This document shows positions 8,210 to 17,069 of a stretch of DNA of 64,000 nt, in pieces. The notes under the pieces are model-generated. The model made no database searches. It saw nothing but the letters and a program-made list of their open reading frames with translations, and was not told where the DNA came from. Location of the stretch: assembly GCA_038210495.1 (NCBI GenBank), contig JBBQWR010000003.1, positions 1-64,000 of the forward strand, read 5' to 3'. The position numbers and the translations under genes are program-made. The stretch comes from JBBQWR01 sp038210495 (GTDB lineage Bacteria > Planctomycetota > Planctomycetia > Pirellulales > DATAWG01). The stretch's first letter is position 1; every line of letters starts with the position of its first letter.

Positions 8210-8533
8210 CTATGTCGGTTGGGTTTCGGTGGCTAGCCATTCCAGGTAGCCGCTGCTACCGGCGACGACTGGCGTCGCTAGGATTTCCGGTATCGCGTAG
8301 GCGTGCAACTGTCGGATGGCCGATTCGACTTCCGAAAATAGTTCGGCCCTGGTCTTGATGACACATTGCCACTCGGCCGCCGTTTCGATTTCGCCCTGCC
8401 AGCGGTACACGCTCTCGATCGGCCCGGCGATCTGGACGCACGCCGCCAGCCGCCGCTCCACGAGAGCCAGAGCAATCTGCTGGGCAAGCTCCTTTGTCGG
8501 CGTCGTGGTCGCGATTTGAATGACGTCGGGCAT
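8210..8533 (-). CDS. cutA: CutA1 divalent-cation tolerance protein
   Basis: The product is 107 residues, the family's normal size. The CutA1 pattern runs throughout: IQIATTTPTKELAQQIALALVE, RLAACVQI, SVYRWQGEIETAAEWQCVIKT and the C-terminal HAYAIPEILATPV. CutA1 forms very stable trimers related to PII signal proteins and is linked to copper tolerance, with no firmly known reaction. The start at 8533 gives the usual MPDVIQIATT beginning. The frame is open for 110 codons upstream, but that stretch is the repeat element at 8635-8748 and not coding. The gene is divergent from the Hsp70 gene. Confidence 0.93.
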   Translation of the reverse strand: MPDVIQIATTTPTKELAQQIALALVERRLAACVQIAGPIESVYRWQGEIETAAEWQCVIKTRAELFSEVESAIRQLHAYAIPEILATPVVAGSSGYLEWLATETQPT

Positions 8534-8634
8534 GGTGGAATTGGTCGGTGGGGTACTCCGGGGGGAGAAGGGCTGGAGATGAGGGGGGGGCTCCGTCTGA
8601 ACCAGTTTACCAAAAAAATGGCCCGCGCGCCGGA

Positions 8635-8748
8635 AGGGTGGGCACTGCCACCAAGCGTCGGTGCTCCAAAAAGAAATCTCCGGGCTTACCCGTCGCTGAA
8701 TAATCTGTTTGGGATTTGCTAAAAGCGCCTGATGGGCCGTACCCACCC
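8635..8748. repeat. Inverted-repeat element between cutA and hsp70
   Basis: Arms AGGGTGGGCACTGCCACC (8635-8652) and GATGGGCCGTACCCACCC (8731-8748) are imperfect inverted copies around a 78-bp centre. It is the longest copy of the family also seen at 3260-3324. The rest of the 320-bp gap holds a G-run near 8581 and the upstream region of the Hsp70 gene. Confidence 0.7.
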
Positions 8749-8855
8749 ACCACCATGCGGCACGCGGCGATTCGACGCTTGAGGTGGCCCGGAGGGGGTG
8801 GTAGAGTCGAATCTTCGGCTCTCGGGGCCTTTGCTTCGTCGCTCGCATCGCTTGT

Positions 8856-11057
8856 ATGTCCAATCCTCATGCCGTCGGAATCGATCTAGGCACGACTTAT
8901 TCGGTCGTCGCCATGCTGGACGAAACGGGGCGGACGCAGATCATTCGCAACACCGAGGGGGAACTGCTCACCCCCAGTGTCGTGCTCTATGAAGACTCGG
9001 AGGTGATTGTCGGCAAAGAGGCCAAGAAAGCCACTGCTGTCAAGGCCGGCGCAGTCGCCGAGTTCGTCAAGCGCGACATGGGCAAGAAGTATTACTCGCG
9101 GACCATCCACGGCGAGAAGCTGCATCCCGAGGTCATTCAAGCCTGCATCCTCAAGAAGCTCAAAGACGACGCGATCGCGACGGTCGGCCAAAATTTCGAA
9201 GTCGTCATCACCGTGCCGGCTTACTTTGACGAGCCGCGCCGCAAAGCGACCGCCGACTCGGGCGAGATGGCCGGCCTGAAGGTGCTCGATATCGTCAACG
9301 AGCCAACAGCCGCGGCGCTCGCGTTCGGCGAAAGTCTTGGCTATCTGACGGCCGAGGGGAACACTCGCGAGCCGCTAAAAATTCTCGTTTACGATCTGGG
9401 CGGCGGCACGTTCGACGTCACGCTCTTGGACCTCAAGCCGGGCGATTTCCGCACGCTGGTAACGGACGGCGACGTGCAACTCGGCGGTCACGATTGGGAC
9501 ATGCGGCTGGCGAACTACGCCGCCGAGCAATTCCAAAAGCAATACAACCTCGATCCGCGGCAGAGCCCGGCTTCGCTGGCGGCGCTGCTCGCCAACATCG
9601 AAGAGGCGAAGCACACGCTCACCGCCCGGCCAAAGACGACGCTCACCGTGCGGCATGGCGGCCATGTGGCCGAGTTGCCGATCGGACGCGAATTGTTCGA
9701 GGAGTTGACCGAAGACCTGCTTGAGCGCACGGCGTACACCTCGCGGCAAGTGCTCGCCGCGGCAAACCTGACCTGGAAGCAAATCGATCGCGTGCTGCTG
9801 GTCGGCGGCTCGACCCGAATGCCGATGGTCTCGCGAATGATCGAGCAGCTCACGGGCCTCACGCCCGACCGCAATGTGAATCCCGACGAGGCCGTCGCTC
9901 GGGGCGCCGCGATCTTTGCCGGTTATCTGCTGCATCAGCGGCATGCCGGATCGACGCCCCATTTCAAAGTAACTGACGTCAATTCGCACAGCCTCGGGAT
10001 CGAGGGGATCGACCAGCGCACGATGCGCAAGGAAAACGTCCCGATCATTCCCCGCAACACGCCGCTGCCGGCGAAGGTGACGAAAAAGTGCGTCACCAAG
10101 GCGGAAGACCAACTCTCGATCGTCGTTAAAGTCCTGGAGGGGGAGAGCCGGAATCCAAAACAGTGCTCGATCATCGGCAAGGCCGTGATGCGGAACCTGC
10201 CGGAGCATCTGCCCAAGGGCTGGCCGGTTGAAGTGACATACGAATATTTGACGAACGGCCGGCTCGATGTGCAGGCCCGACTGCCCGGCACGAGCAAGAA
10301 AGTCGATCTCGAACTGCAGCGGGAAGAAGGGCTGACGGCCGAGCGGATCGGCAACTGGAAGCTGGTGCTCGCGCAGGCCAAGGGATTTGACGCGTTCGAG
10401 GGAATGCTCGACGAGGTGATGCACGCCAGCCGCGCGGATCGACATGCGGCCGTCAAAGGGCCTGTATCGCTCACCGCGGCCACGAAGCGAATTCCGGACA
10501 TCGATGAAACTCGCGATCTCACGGCCGCCGAGAAAGCGTTCGCCGGAATCGACGCACAACTCGCCCCGACGGTTGAAGGTCGCGGTCAGTCGGCGACAGC
10601 TAAAGTGGCCAATAAGCCGGCAGCCGTTCGGCCTGTCGTGAATCCGAATCCGATGCGGATCTCGACCGAGCCGGCCAAGTCGCTCGCCGCCGCCAAGCCA
10701 TTGATGTCCGCTCCAGGCGCCGCGAAGCCTTCGGCGAATCCGCCGGCCGATCTTAAGTCCGCCGCTGTCGCCGCCGCGACGAGTTTCGACGAGCGGGAAG
10801 CCGTCAAGCAAAAGCGCCGTCGACCGGCTCGCCGGCCGCCACCGGCCGTCATGGCCCTGATCAATGTCGCGGCTCTCTTGATGGTCTCGGCGGTCGCGAT
10901 CTTGCTGTTCTATTACCTCATCGCCTGGTCGACCAAGATGGGCGATTTCCTGCATTTGAATCTCCCCGGCCTGCGGGCCCCCAAGGTCAAACAAACGAGC
11001 TGGATCGATTCCGTTCCCCGAGCGATGAGTTATGTCCACGCAATCTTCGATCATTAG
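8856..11057 (+). CDS. Membrane-anchored Hsp70 (DnaK-like) chaperone
   Basis: The product is 733 residues. The ATPase domain is complete: GIDLGTTYSVVA (phosphate 1), VVITVPAYFDEPRRKAT, IVNEPTAAALAF, VYDLGGGTFDVTLLD and VLLVGGSTRMPMV. A substrate-binding beta domain follows (about residues 370-500). The C-terminus is not the usual helical lid. It is a Lys/Ala/Pro-rich linker, then one membrane segment at about 664-690 (VMALINVAALLMVSAVAILL) and a short tail. By topology the ATPase should face the cytoplasm. The last 26 bases overlap the next Hsp70 gene, so the two are probably translationally coupled. It is not the housekeeping dnaK: there is no grpE or dnaJ nearby and the C-terminus is atypical. 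Confidence 0.92.
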   Translation: MSNPHAVGIDLGTTYSVVAMLDETGRTQIIRNTEGELLTPSVVLYEDSEVIVGKEAKKATAVKAGAVAEFVKRDMGKKYYSRTIHGEKLHPEVIQACILKKLKDDAIATVGQNFEVVITVPAYFDEPRRKATADSGEMAGLKVLDIVNEPTAAALAFGESLGYLTAEGNTREPLKILVYDLGGGTFDVTLLDLKPGDFRTLVTDGDVQLGGHDWDMRLANYAAEQFQKQYNLDPRQSPASLAALLANIEEAKHTLTARPKTTLTVRHGGHVAELPIGRELFEELTEDLLERTAYTSRQVLAAANLTWKQIDRVLLVGGSTRMPMVSRMIEQLTGLTPDRNVNPDEAVARGAAIFAGYLLHQRHAGSTPHFKVTDVNSHSLGIEGIDQRTMRKENVPIIPRNTPLPAKVTKKCVTKAEDQLSIVVKVLEGESRNPKQCSIIGKAVMRNLPEHLPKGWPVEVTYEYLTNGRLDVQARLPGTSKKVDLELQREEGLTAERIGNWKLVLAQAKGFDAFEGMLDEVMHASRADRHAAVKGPVSLTAATKRIPDIDETRDLTAAEKAFAGIDAQLAPTVEGRGQSATAKVANKPAAVRPVVNPNPMRISTEPAKSLAAAKPLMSAPGAAKPSANPPADLKSAAVAAATSFDEREAVKQKRRRPARRPPPAVMALINVAALLMVSAVAILLFYYLIAWSTKMGDFLHLNLPGLRAPKVKQTSWIDSVPRAMSYVHAIFDH

Positions 11058-12606
11058 AAAAATGCCCGCCGTCGGCATCGACCTGGGCACGACCTACTCC
11101 GTCGTTGCGTTTCTCGACGACAACGGCCGGCCGGTGACGATCGTCAATTCCGAGGGAGATCTCACGACGCCCAGCGCCGTGCTCTTCGACGGCGACAGCA
11201 CGGTGATCGGCAAAGAGGCGATCAAGGCCATCGCCAGCGAAGCCGACCATGTGGCGATGTGCGCGAAGCGCGACTTGGGCGAGCGAGCGTTTCACCGCGT
11301 CATCGACGGCCGCCGGTATCCGCCCGAGGCGATCGAGGCTTGGATCTTAAACAAGATCAAGCGCGACGCCGAACGCCAATTGGGCTCGCTCAGCAAAGTG
11401 GTCATCACCGTGCCGGCCTACTTCGACGAAGTCCGCCGCAAAGCCACGCAGGACGCCGGCTACATGGCGGGCCTCGAAGTGATCGACATCATCAACGAGC
11501 CGACGGCCGCCGCGGTGGCGTTCGGATTTCAACAAGGCTATTTGAACGCTCATGGCGCGGCGCTCAAGCCGCAGAAAATTTTGGTCTACGATCTGGGGGG
11601 CGGCACGTTCGACGTCACCGTCATGGAAATCGCCGGCGCCAAGTTCACGGCGCTGGCTACCGATGGCGACGTGCGCTTGGGGGGCCAGGATTGGGACCAG
11701 CGGATCGTCGACCTGGTCGTCGAGGAATTTTTGCGGCAGCATCAACTCGACCCGCGCGATGACGCGAACGCAGCGGGTCGCCTGTGGCGCGAATGCGAAG
11801 ACGCCAAGCGAACGCTCTCGGCGCGCACCAAGGCGGCGATCAGCTACGACTACAAGGGCGCCTCGGTCCGGATGGAGATCACTCGCGAGAAGTTCGAGGA
11901 GATCACGCACGACCTGCTCGATCGCACTCGGTTCACGACCCGGCAAACGCTGCAAGCCGCCGGCTGCCAATGGACCGACATCGATCGCGTGCTGCTTGTC
12001 GGCGGCTCGACCCGAATGCCGATGGTCCGCCAGATGCTCAAGGAGCTGTCGGGCAAAGATCCCGACGCCTCGGTCTCGGCCGACGAAGCGGTCGCTCATG
12101 GGGCCGCGCTACACGCCGGCATCCTCTTGGCGAAGGCCGAAGGGAATCGAGTCGGCTTCAAGATCAAGAACGTCAACTCCCACAGCCTCGGCGTCGTGGC
12201 GGTCGACGGCAAAACCAATCGCAAGCGAAACGCAATCCTGATTCCGCGCAACACGGCCCTGCCGGTTGCCGCCAAGCGAGTGTTCAAGACGCAGCGGGCG
12301 GCGCAGAAGTCGATCTTGGTCCAGATCGTCGAAGGCGAAAGCGCCTCGCCTGAGGATTGCTCGCAGCTTGGCAAATGCGTGGTCCGCAATCTGCCCGACG
12401 ACCTGCCCGCGGAGACGCCGATCGAAGTCCAATTCCGCTACGCCGAAAACGGCCGCCTCACGATCGTGGTCAAAGTAGCCAACACCGACCGCGTGCTACA
12501 GCACGAGATCACGCGCGAGAACAGCCTATCGGTGGAGCAACTCGATAGTTGGCGGCAGTATATTCTGGGAACGATGGCGCAGCCGCCATCGGCGAGGTTG
12601 GAGTGA
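11032..12606 (+). CDS. Short Hsp70 (DnaK-like) chaperone
   Basis: The product is 524 residues. It has the same family blocks as its neighbour: GIDLGTTYSVVAFLDD, VVITVPAYFDEVRRKATQ, IINEPTAAAVAF, VYDLGGGTFDVTVMEI and LLVGGSTRMPMVRQML. A beta substrate-binding domain follows to about residue 500. The helical lid and any membrane segment are missing, so the protein ends right after the SBD-beta core. The first ATG (11032) lies inside the upstream gene. A second ATG at 11062, 4 bases after that gene's stop, gives MPAVGIDLGTTYS and is equally possible; neither has a strong ribosome site. The pair looks like a duplication followed by division into an anchored and a soluble partner. Confidence 0.9.
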   Translation: MSTQSSIIRKMPAVGIDLGTTYSVVAFLDDNGRPVTIVNSEGDLTTPSAVLFDGDSTVIGKEAIKAIASEADHVAMCAKRDLGERAFHRVIDGRRYPPEAIEAWILNKIKRDAERQLGSLSKVVITVPAYFDEVRRKATQDAGYMAGLEVIDIINEPTAAAVAFGFQQGYLNAHGAALKPQKILVYDLGGGTFDVTVMEIAGAKFTALATDGDVRLGGQDWDQRIVDLVVEEFLRQHQLDPRDDANAAGRLWRECEDAKRTLSARTKAAISYDYKGASVRMEITREKFEEITHDLLDRTRFTTRQTLQAAGCQWTDIDRVLLVGGSTRMPMVRQMLKELSGKDPDASVSADEAVAHGAALHAGILLAKAEGNRVGFKIKNVNSHSLGVVAVDGKTNRKRNAILIPRNTALPVAAKRVFKTQRAAQKSILVQIVEGESASPEDCSQLGKCVVRNLPDDLPAETPIEVQFRYAENGRLTIVVKVANTDRVLQHEITRENSLSVEQLDSWRQYILGTMAQPPSARLE

Positions 12607-12640
12607 CTCGTCGGGAAAGCTGCGCCTGCCTCGCGACGAA

Positions 12641-13345
12641 TCAGTTTGAGTCGCCCCTGCCGTAGTTCAAGATCGCGGCGGCCTTCTCGAGCTCATCGGA
12701 CATTTCGCTCTCGATCACCGGCGTCTCTAAAATGATCGCTGCGTCGGGATTTATTAAATGAGCGACGCGCTGAAAAGCTACCATACACTCGTATTTCAGA
12801 CGCTCGTGACTACTGCTGGACGTTACTAGGCTCAGATGGACTTCTTTAAGTCGTTCGCCAAACTGCCGCAAAATTTTTTCCGCTTCCAACATCGTGGGAT
12901 CGATTTGTCGCGCGTGACCGATGTCAAAGCAAAGTTGCGATTCTGGCAACCTGTCAAAATACCACTGAAGTTCAAGGGCCGTGCGTCCCACGCGCTTGCG
13001 CTTGTCCATATTTTCGACGCATAACTGGCTGCCCAATGTTGCCCATGCTTCGAAATCGGAAATGACGTCAGGATGCACGATGATTGGCCAGCACCGGCGG
13101 ATCACCGGCTGCATGATTTCAATCAGTTCCGATTCCGTAAGTCGGACCAGCCGACTCGGGGCATGAAAAGATATATAGGTAAAATCGTCGAGGGGAAGAC
13201 TGTCAATCGCATCGACGAGTGATTGCAACTCCTCCTCTCTCAACGCGGAAAGCTCAATCGCCTTGGTTCTCTGGCCTCTGACCATTTGAAGTCCAAGACG
13301 AAAATTGCCCAGCGCCAAACTGCCAGTTGAAAATCCCACAACCAT
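12641..13345 (-). CDS. TIM-barrel protein of the xylose isomerase / AP endonuclease 2 fold
   Basis: The product is 234 residues. Possible metal-site residues sit at strand ends as in this superfamily: YISFHAP (His61), IIVHPD (His91), LCVENMD (Glu111), CFDIGHA (Asp141, His144), EVHLS (His170) and ILETP (Glu207). Members are metal-dependent isomerases, epimerases or endonucleases. The protein is shorter than most sugar-phosphate isomerases (about 270-300) and its substrate is unknown. Its ATG lies one base after the stop codon of the upstream nucleotidyltransferase gene, so the two are co-transcribed and probably translationally coupled. To the eye its codons are more A/T-rich than those of its neighbours. 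Another, unrelated-looking TIM-barrel gene lies at 24667-25449. Confidence 0.8.
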   Translation of the reverse strand: MVVGFSTGSLALGNFRLGLQMVRGQRTKAIELSALREEELQSLVDAIDSLPLDDFTYISFHAPSRLVRLTESELIEIMQPVIRRCWPIIVHPDVISDFEAWATLGSQLCVENMDKRKRVGRTALELQWYFDRLPESQLCFDIGHARQIDPTMLEAEKILRQFGERLKEVHLSLVTSSSSHERLKYECMVAFQRVAHLINPDAAIILETPVIESEMSDELEKAAAILNYGRGDSN

Positions 13346-13346
13346 G

Positions 13347-14453
13347 TTAAAACACTCCGTAGTCGACGATGAATTTTCGCACTGGTGTGTCCTCGCGGTA
13401 GAAAATGTCGGTCAGGATGTCCTGGAACCGATGACTCAATTCCCGGAGATCGAGAAACTGCCGATCGCCATACACGTCCGCCGGGGCAAGATTCTGAAGA
13501 TGAATTCGCACGTTTCCGTCGTCGATCCTTGCGACGAATTGGTCGTAGCAGTCGAGTAACTGACTACCTCGATCCGACAGGCCCAGTTCGAGCAACGTCG
13601 ATGCGACGATATCGAGCGGCGTCGTCGATACAAACGGCAGCAAGTGCTCTTGCATTGTGGCAATGCGTGCATCCGCATTCATCCCCGCGATATTTAATCT
13701 CGGATTGTCGGAGCAACTAAACACCGTCAAAAGGCCGGACACGAAGAGAAGTTTTCTGGACATCCGCAATTTTATATTGCGGATCGCCCATTTTCCGCCA
13801 GCCTGCTCCCATTCCTTGTAGGCGAAGTCAACACACATGGTTCGCCAGTACCGAACGATATCGTTTAGCAAGAATCGTGGAATCCGAGAATTGTCTTCGC
13901 CGGATGAATAGAAATTCGTGTCGTCTTGTAAGTATCTGTACAAAATCTGGCGGACGACGCGCTCGTAGGCATCCACGGTCGGGCGCGAACCGGGCGCTCG
14001 TAAAGGAATCGATTCGAGAAGCAGCAAGATTCTTTGCGTTGTATTTCGATTCGAGTCCTGATTGCCGCCGATATGATGAATGATTTCATGGCTGAAGGCC
14101 ATCTTTCCAAAAATGCCTTCCGCGCCGGGACGCGGGAGTGCCCTACCCGCATACTCGATTTTCACTAAGCGGCTTTCGATCTCCCGAGCGATCTTTCTGT
14201 GGTCAGGAAGGGCCGAACCATCGATCAAAAGTGTCCAATCGACGTCACTGCCACTGGTCCATTCGAGGCGAGCCAACGACCCAAACGCCACGATGGTGGC
14301 GTCGGTCGACGACAGGTCCTCCAAGGCGGTCGCGATCTGGGATTGAACTTCTCGGGCGGCGACCCTCGCGGCGCGAATCGCCGGCCATTTTGTCGGCGAC
14401 CCGGCAGCCAGTTTCTGGACGTAGTCAATATTGGGATCGATGGTTCGGTCCAC
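13347..14453 (-). CDS. Nucleotidyltransferase-fold protein of unknown function
   Basis: The product is 368 residues. Residues 55-75 contain IVAFGSLARLEWTSGSDVDW, the polymerase-beta-type nucleotidyltransferase signature: G-S, then D70-x-D72 for metal binding. Downstream are a His-rich segment (MAFSHEIIHHIGGN, 119-131) and a conserved-looking helix (PRFLLNDIVRYWRTMCVDF, about 192-210). The latter recalls the substrate-binding region of GlnD/DUF294-type nucleotidyltransferases. A hydrophobic stretch (KLLFVSGLLTVFS, 234-246) may be a buried helix. The protein could modify a protein, RNA or small molecule with a nucleotide. It forms a two-gene unit with the TIM-barrel gene (1-bp gap). I cannot assign it to a named family; the NTase fold itself is well supported. 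Confidence 0.8.
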   Translation of the reverse strand: MDRTIDPNIDYVQKLAAGSPTKWPAIRAARVAAREVQSQIATALEDLSSTDATIVAFGSLARLEWTSGSDVDWTLLIDGSALPDHRKIAREIESRLVKIEYAGRALPRPGAEGIFGKMAFSHEIIHHIGGNQDSNRNTTQRILLLLESIPLRAPGSRPTVDAYERVVRQILYRYLQDDTNFYSSGEDNSRIPRFLLNDIVRYWRTMCVDFAYKEWEQAGGKWAIRNIKLRMSRKLLFVSGLLTVFSCSDNPRLNIAGMNADARIATMQEHLLPFVSTTPLDIVASTLLELGLSDRGSQLLDCYDQFVARIDDGNVRIHLQNLAPADVYGDRQFLDLRELSHRFQDILTDIFYREDTPVRKFIVDYGVF

Positions 14454-14574
14454 GGAGCAAATTTGTCTTAAAAAGTGAAGCGACTCGCGGTTTGATATCT
14501 AAGCCATCATAATAAATCCACGGTCGTCGGGCGGACATCAAGCCACCATTCTCGGGCATTGGTGATTTTCAGGC

Positions 14575-15015
14575 TTACGCTCCCCGCTCGCCTTGCTTTT
14601 CGAGCGCCGCGAGCAGCTTTTTCAGGATGCGGCCGAAATCTTTGCGGTCGCTGGCGGAGAGTTGCTCGTAGAGATTGGCGGCGGCGGCGTGATTGGCAAG
14701 CGCGCTTTCCTTGCAGACGAGCCGGCCTTTGTCCGTGATCCGCAGCAGCGTCGAGCGGCGATCGATCGGATGGGCGATGCGAGTCACTAGGCCTTCGCCT
14801 TCGAGTCCATCGACCAGCTTAGTGATGTTCCGCGGAGTGACGCCGAGCCAGACGCCGATCTGGCTCATTTTGCACTCGCCTTGGCACTGCAAACCCATTA
14901 GCAGCCGGGCTCTGGAGGGACTTGTCCCCACGCCGGACGTCTGCGACATGAGCCAGCGCGTATAGGCCCGGCCGAATTCGCCTACGAGCTGAGCCAATTG
15001 TTGCGGGTCGTTCAT
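14575..15015 (-). CDS. MarR-family transcriptional regulator
   Basis: The product is 146 residues, typical for MarR. The winged helix is clear: SRARLLMGLQCQGECKMSQIGVWLGVTPRNITKLVDGLEGEGLVTRIAHPIDRR is the helix-turn-helix and recognition helix, with the wing Asp-Arg-Arg, followed by STLLRITDKG. MarR proteins are dimers that usually repress a divergent gene and release DNA on binding a small ligand. The ATG at 15015 is the family start; the frame is open further upstream without homology. It is divergent from the PQQ-propeller membrane gene, and a 41-bp palindrome lies between them (15142-15182), which makes that gene its likely target. Confidence 0.9.
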   Translation of the reverse strand: MNDPQQLAQLVGEFGRAYTRWLMSQTSGVGTSPSRARLLMGLQCQGECKMSQIGVWLGVTPRNITKLVDGLEGEGLVTRIAHPIDRRSTLLRITDKGRLVCKESALANHAAAANLYEQLSASDRKDFGRILKKLLAALEKQGERGA

Positions 15016-15133
15016 GGGGGGCAGGCTGGAGGCGAGAGGCACGAGGAAAGAGGCACGAGGAAAATCGGCGCTAGCGCCGCCAGTAAGTCTCGCGCTGACC
15101 CGATCCCTAATCCCTTCAGTCAAAAAATCGCTC

Positions 15134-15182
15134 TTGACGCTCAATTACTAGACCGGTACACATTATACCAGTCCCTGAATTG
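15134..15182. promoter_or_regulatory. Probable MarR operator with overlapping -35 box
   Basis: CAATT-N4-GACCGGTA (15142 onward) and TACCAGTC-N4-AATTG (ending 15182) form an imperfect inverted repeat, as MarR dimers bind. TTGACG at 15134-15139 may be the -35 box of the rightward promoter; the -10 is unclear. Confidence 0.55.
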
Positions 15183-15236
15183 CTCGGACAATTGTAGCAC
15201 ACCACCAACCACCCCGCGAAAAAGGAATCCTTTCGC

Positions 15237-17069
15237 ATGAGTTTGATCGACTCTCAAGCATTACCCAATACTCCCGACACCGAAGCGCCGCTGCGAAACT
15301 CGCTGCGAAATCCGCCGCGAAATCCGCTCCGCCTCTGGCCGGCGATCGTCATCATCGCCGTGCAATGGGCGATCGCGCTCGCGCCCGGATTGCTCGGTTT
15401 GCCGATGTCGGTGGCCTTTCCCGCGATGATGTTTGCGCCGATGATCGGCCTGGGCGGGCTGGTTGCCTGGTGGCTGCTCTTTAGCGGGATCGCTTGGCGC
15501 GACCGGCTGCTCGGGATTGGCGTGTTTTTCGCCCTGGGCGCCGTGGCAGTCGCCGTCAGCCGAACGACGTTTCCGCTAGTCGGCGTGCTGTTCTATGCCC
15601 TGCCGGCGATGACGTCAATCTGGGTTCTTTGGCTCGTAATCAGCATTCCACTCGCGTGGCCGGTGCGCCGCGCGGGTTTGCTGATGCTATTCGTCGCCGC
15701 CTGGGTGACGACGATGGTGCTGCGGATCGACGGCATGACCGGCGAATTCAAAACGGCCTTTAATTGGCGCTGGGCCGAGACATCCGAAGACAGACTGCGG
15801 GCCGAGTTGGCCACCAAGAAGCAACCGGTCACTTCCGTCTCAGCCGTCAAAGAAACATCCAAAGAGGCGCTGACGCTCGGCGACGGCGATTGGCCCGGCT
15901 TTCGAGGCCCCCAGCGCGACTCGCGACTCACCGGGGTGAAGATCGCCGCGAATTTCAGCGACCGGCCGCCAAAACTCATTTGGCGGCATCGCGTCGGGCC
16001 CGGATGGGGATCGTTCGCGCTCGTCGGCAATCGGCTGTTCACGCAAGAGCAGCGCGGCGATCAGGGAGAAAAAGAAGCGGTCATCTGCTACAGCGCCGAT
16101 ACGGGCGAATCGCTATGGATCCACACCGACGACAGCCGTTTCGCTGAAATCATGGCCGGACCGGGTCCCAGGGCGACGCCGACGTTCGACTCCGGCCGCA
16201 TCTACGCTCTCGGCGCCAATGGCGCGCTGAACTGTTTGGACGCCGCGTCCGGCGCCGTGATTTGGACGCACGATGTCGTGGCCGATTCGGGCGCCAAAGT
16301 GCCCCAATGGGGATTTTCCGCCTCGCCGTTGGTGGCCGACGGCGTGGTAACGGTGTTCGCCGGCGGACCCAGCGGCAAAAGCGTTCTCGGCTATCGTGCC
16401 GACGACGGCAAGCTGGCCTGGTCCGCCGGCGATGGCCAAAACAGCTACTGCTCGACCCAACTCTCAAAACTTGGCGGCGTCGAGCAATTGCTGATCGCCA
16501 CGGGCGATGGCGTCTCGGCGTTCGAGCCGGCCACGGGCAAACAGCTTTGGGACCATCACTGGCCGATGTCGGGCGGCATGGCCCGAGTCGTGCAGCCGGC
16601 CGTGCTCGACGATTCGAGTTTGCTCGTGGGCACGGGCTTCGACTACGGCACGCGCAAGCTGGCCATCAAGCACGATGGCGATAAATGGACGGCGACCGAG
16701 GCCTGGACCAGCCGCGATATCAAGCCGTATTACAACGATCTCGTTGTCCACGACGGAAATTTGTATGGCTTCGACAACAGCTTTTTCACGTGCGTGGGCT
16801 TGAAGGACGGCAAGCGAAAATGGAAGGTCCGCGATTACGGCAGCGGTCAAGTGCTGCTGCTCGCCGATCAAGACCTGCTACTGGTGGTCTCCGAGACGGG
16901 CGAGTTGGCGCTGCTGGAAGCCACGCCCAAGCAGCACAAAGAGCTGTGCCGTTTCCAGGCGATCCAAGGCAAAACCTGGAACCACCCCGTCATCGGCCAT
17001 GGCCGAGTCTTCCTCCGCAACGGCGAAGAAGCCGCCTGCTACGAATTGACGCCAGCCGCTGGGGCGTAA
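15237..17069 (+). CDS. Membrane protein with PQQ-like beta-propeller domain
   Basis: The product is 610 residues. The N-terminal part (about 30-165) holds some five hydrophobic segments (such as LWPAIVIIAVQWAIALAPG and LVAWWLLFSGIAW). The rest, from GDWPGFRGPQRDS (about residue 218), is a PQQ-type propeller of the planctomycete outer-membrane-assembly kind. It has repeated blades such as VICYSADTGESLWIH, LNCLDAASGAVIWTHD and VLGYRADDGKLAWSA. No catalytic dehydrogenase residues are evident, so it is probably a binding or scaffold domain facing the periplasm. The start follows AGGA at about 10 bases. It is divergent from a MarR gene with a palindrome between them, so it is probably MarR-controlled. 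Confidence 0.88.
   Translation: MSLIDSQALPNTPDTEAPLRNSLRNPPRNPLRLWPAIVIIAVQWAIALAPGLLGLPMSVAFPAMMFAPMIGLGGLVAWWLLFSGIAWRDRLLGIGVFFALGAVAVAVSRTTFPLVGVLFYALPAMTSIWVLWLVISIPLAWPVRRAGLLMLFVAAWVTTMVLRIDGMTGEFKTAFNWRWAETSEDRLRAELATKKQPVTSVSAVKETSKEALTLGDGDWPGFRGPQRDSRLTGVKIAANFSDRPPKLIWRHRVGPGWGSFALVGNRLFTQEQRGDQGEKEAVICYSADTGESLWIHTDDSRFAEIMAGPGPRATPTFDSGRIYALGANGALNCLDAASGAVIWTHDVVADSGAKVPQWGFSASPLVADGVVTVFAGGPSGKSVLGYRADDGKLAWSAGDGQNSYCSTQLSKLGGVEQLLIATGDGVSAFEPATGKQLWDHHWPMSGGMARVVQPAVLDDSSLLVGTGFDYGTRKLAIKHDGDKWTATEAWTSRDIKPYYNDLVVHDGNLYGFDNSFFTCVGLKDGKRKWKVRDYGSGQVLLLADQDLLLVVSETGELALLEATPKQHKELCRFQAIQGKTWNHPVIGHGRVFLRNGEEAACYELTPAAGA

Noticed and set aside
8534..8863. Longer cutA with 110 extra N-terminal codons
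   Set aside because: The extra part is the translated inverted-repeat element; normal CutA1 starts at 8533.
9375..11090. 571-codon frame opposite the first Hsp70 gene
   Set aside because: Arg/Asp-rich shadow with no domain; the sense strand is a certain Hsp70.
12641..15015. Complete CBASS-type defence operon
   Set aside because: The NTase motif is there, but no effector with a membrane, nuclease or phospholipase domain and no ubiquitin-like partner is nearby; the barrel gene is not a known CBASS part.
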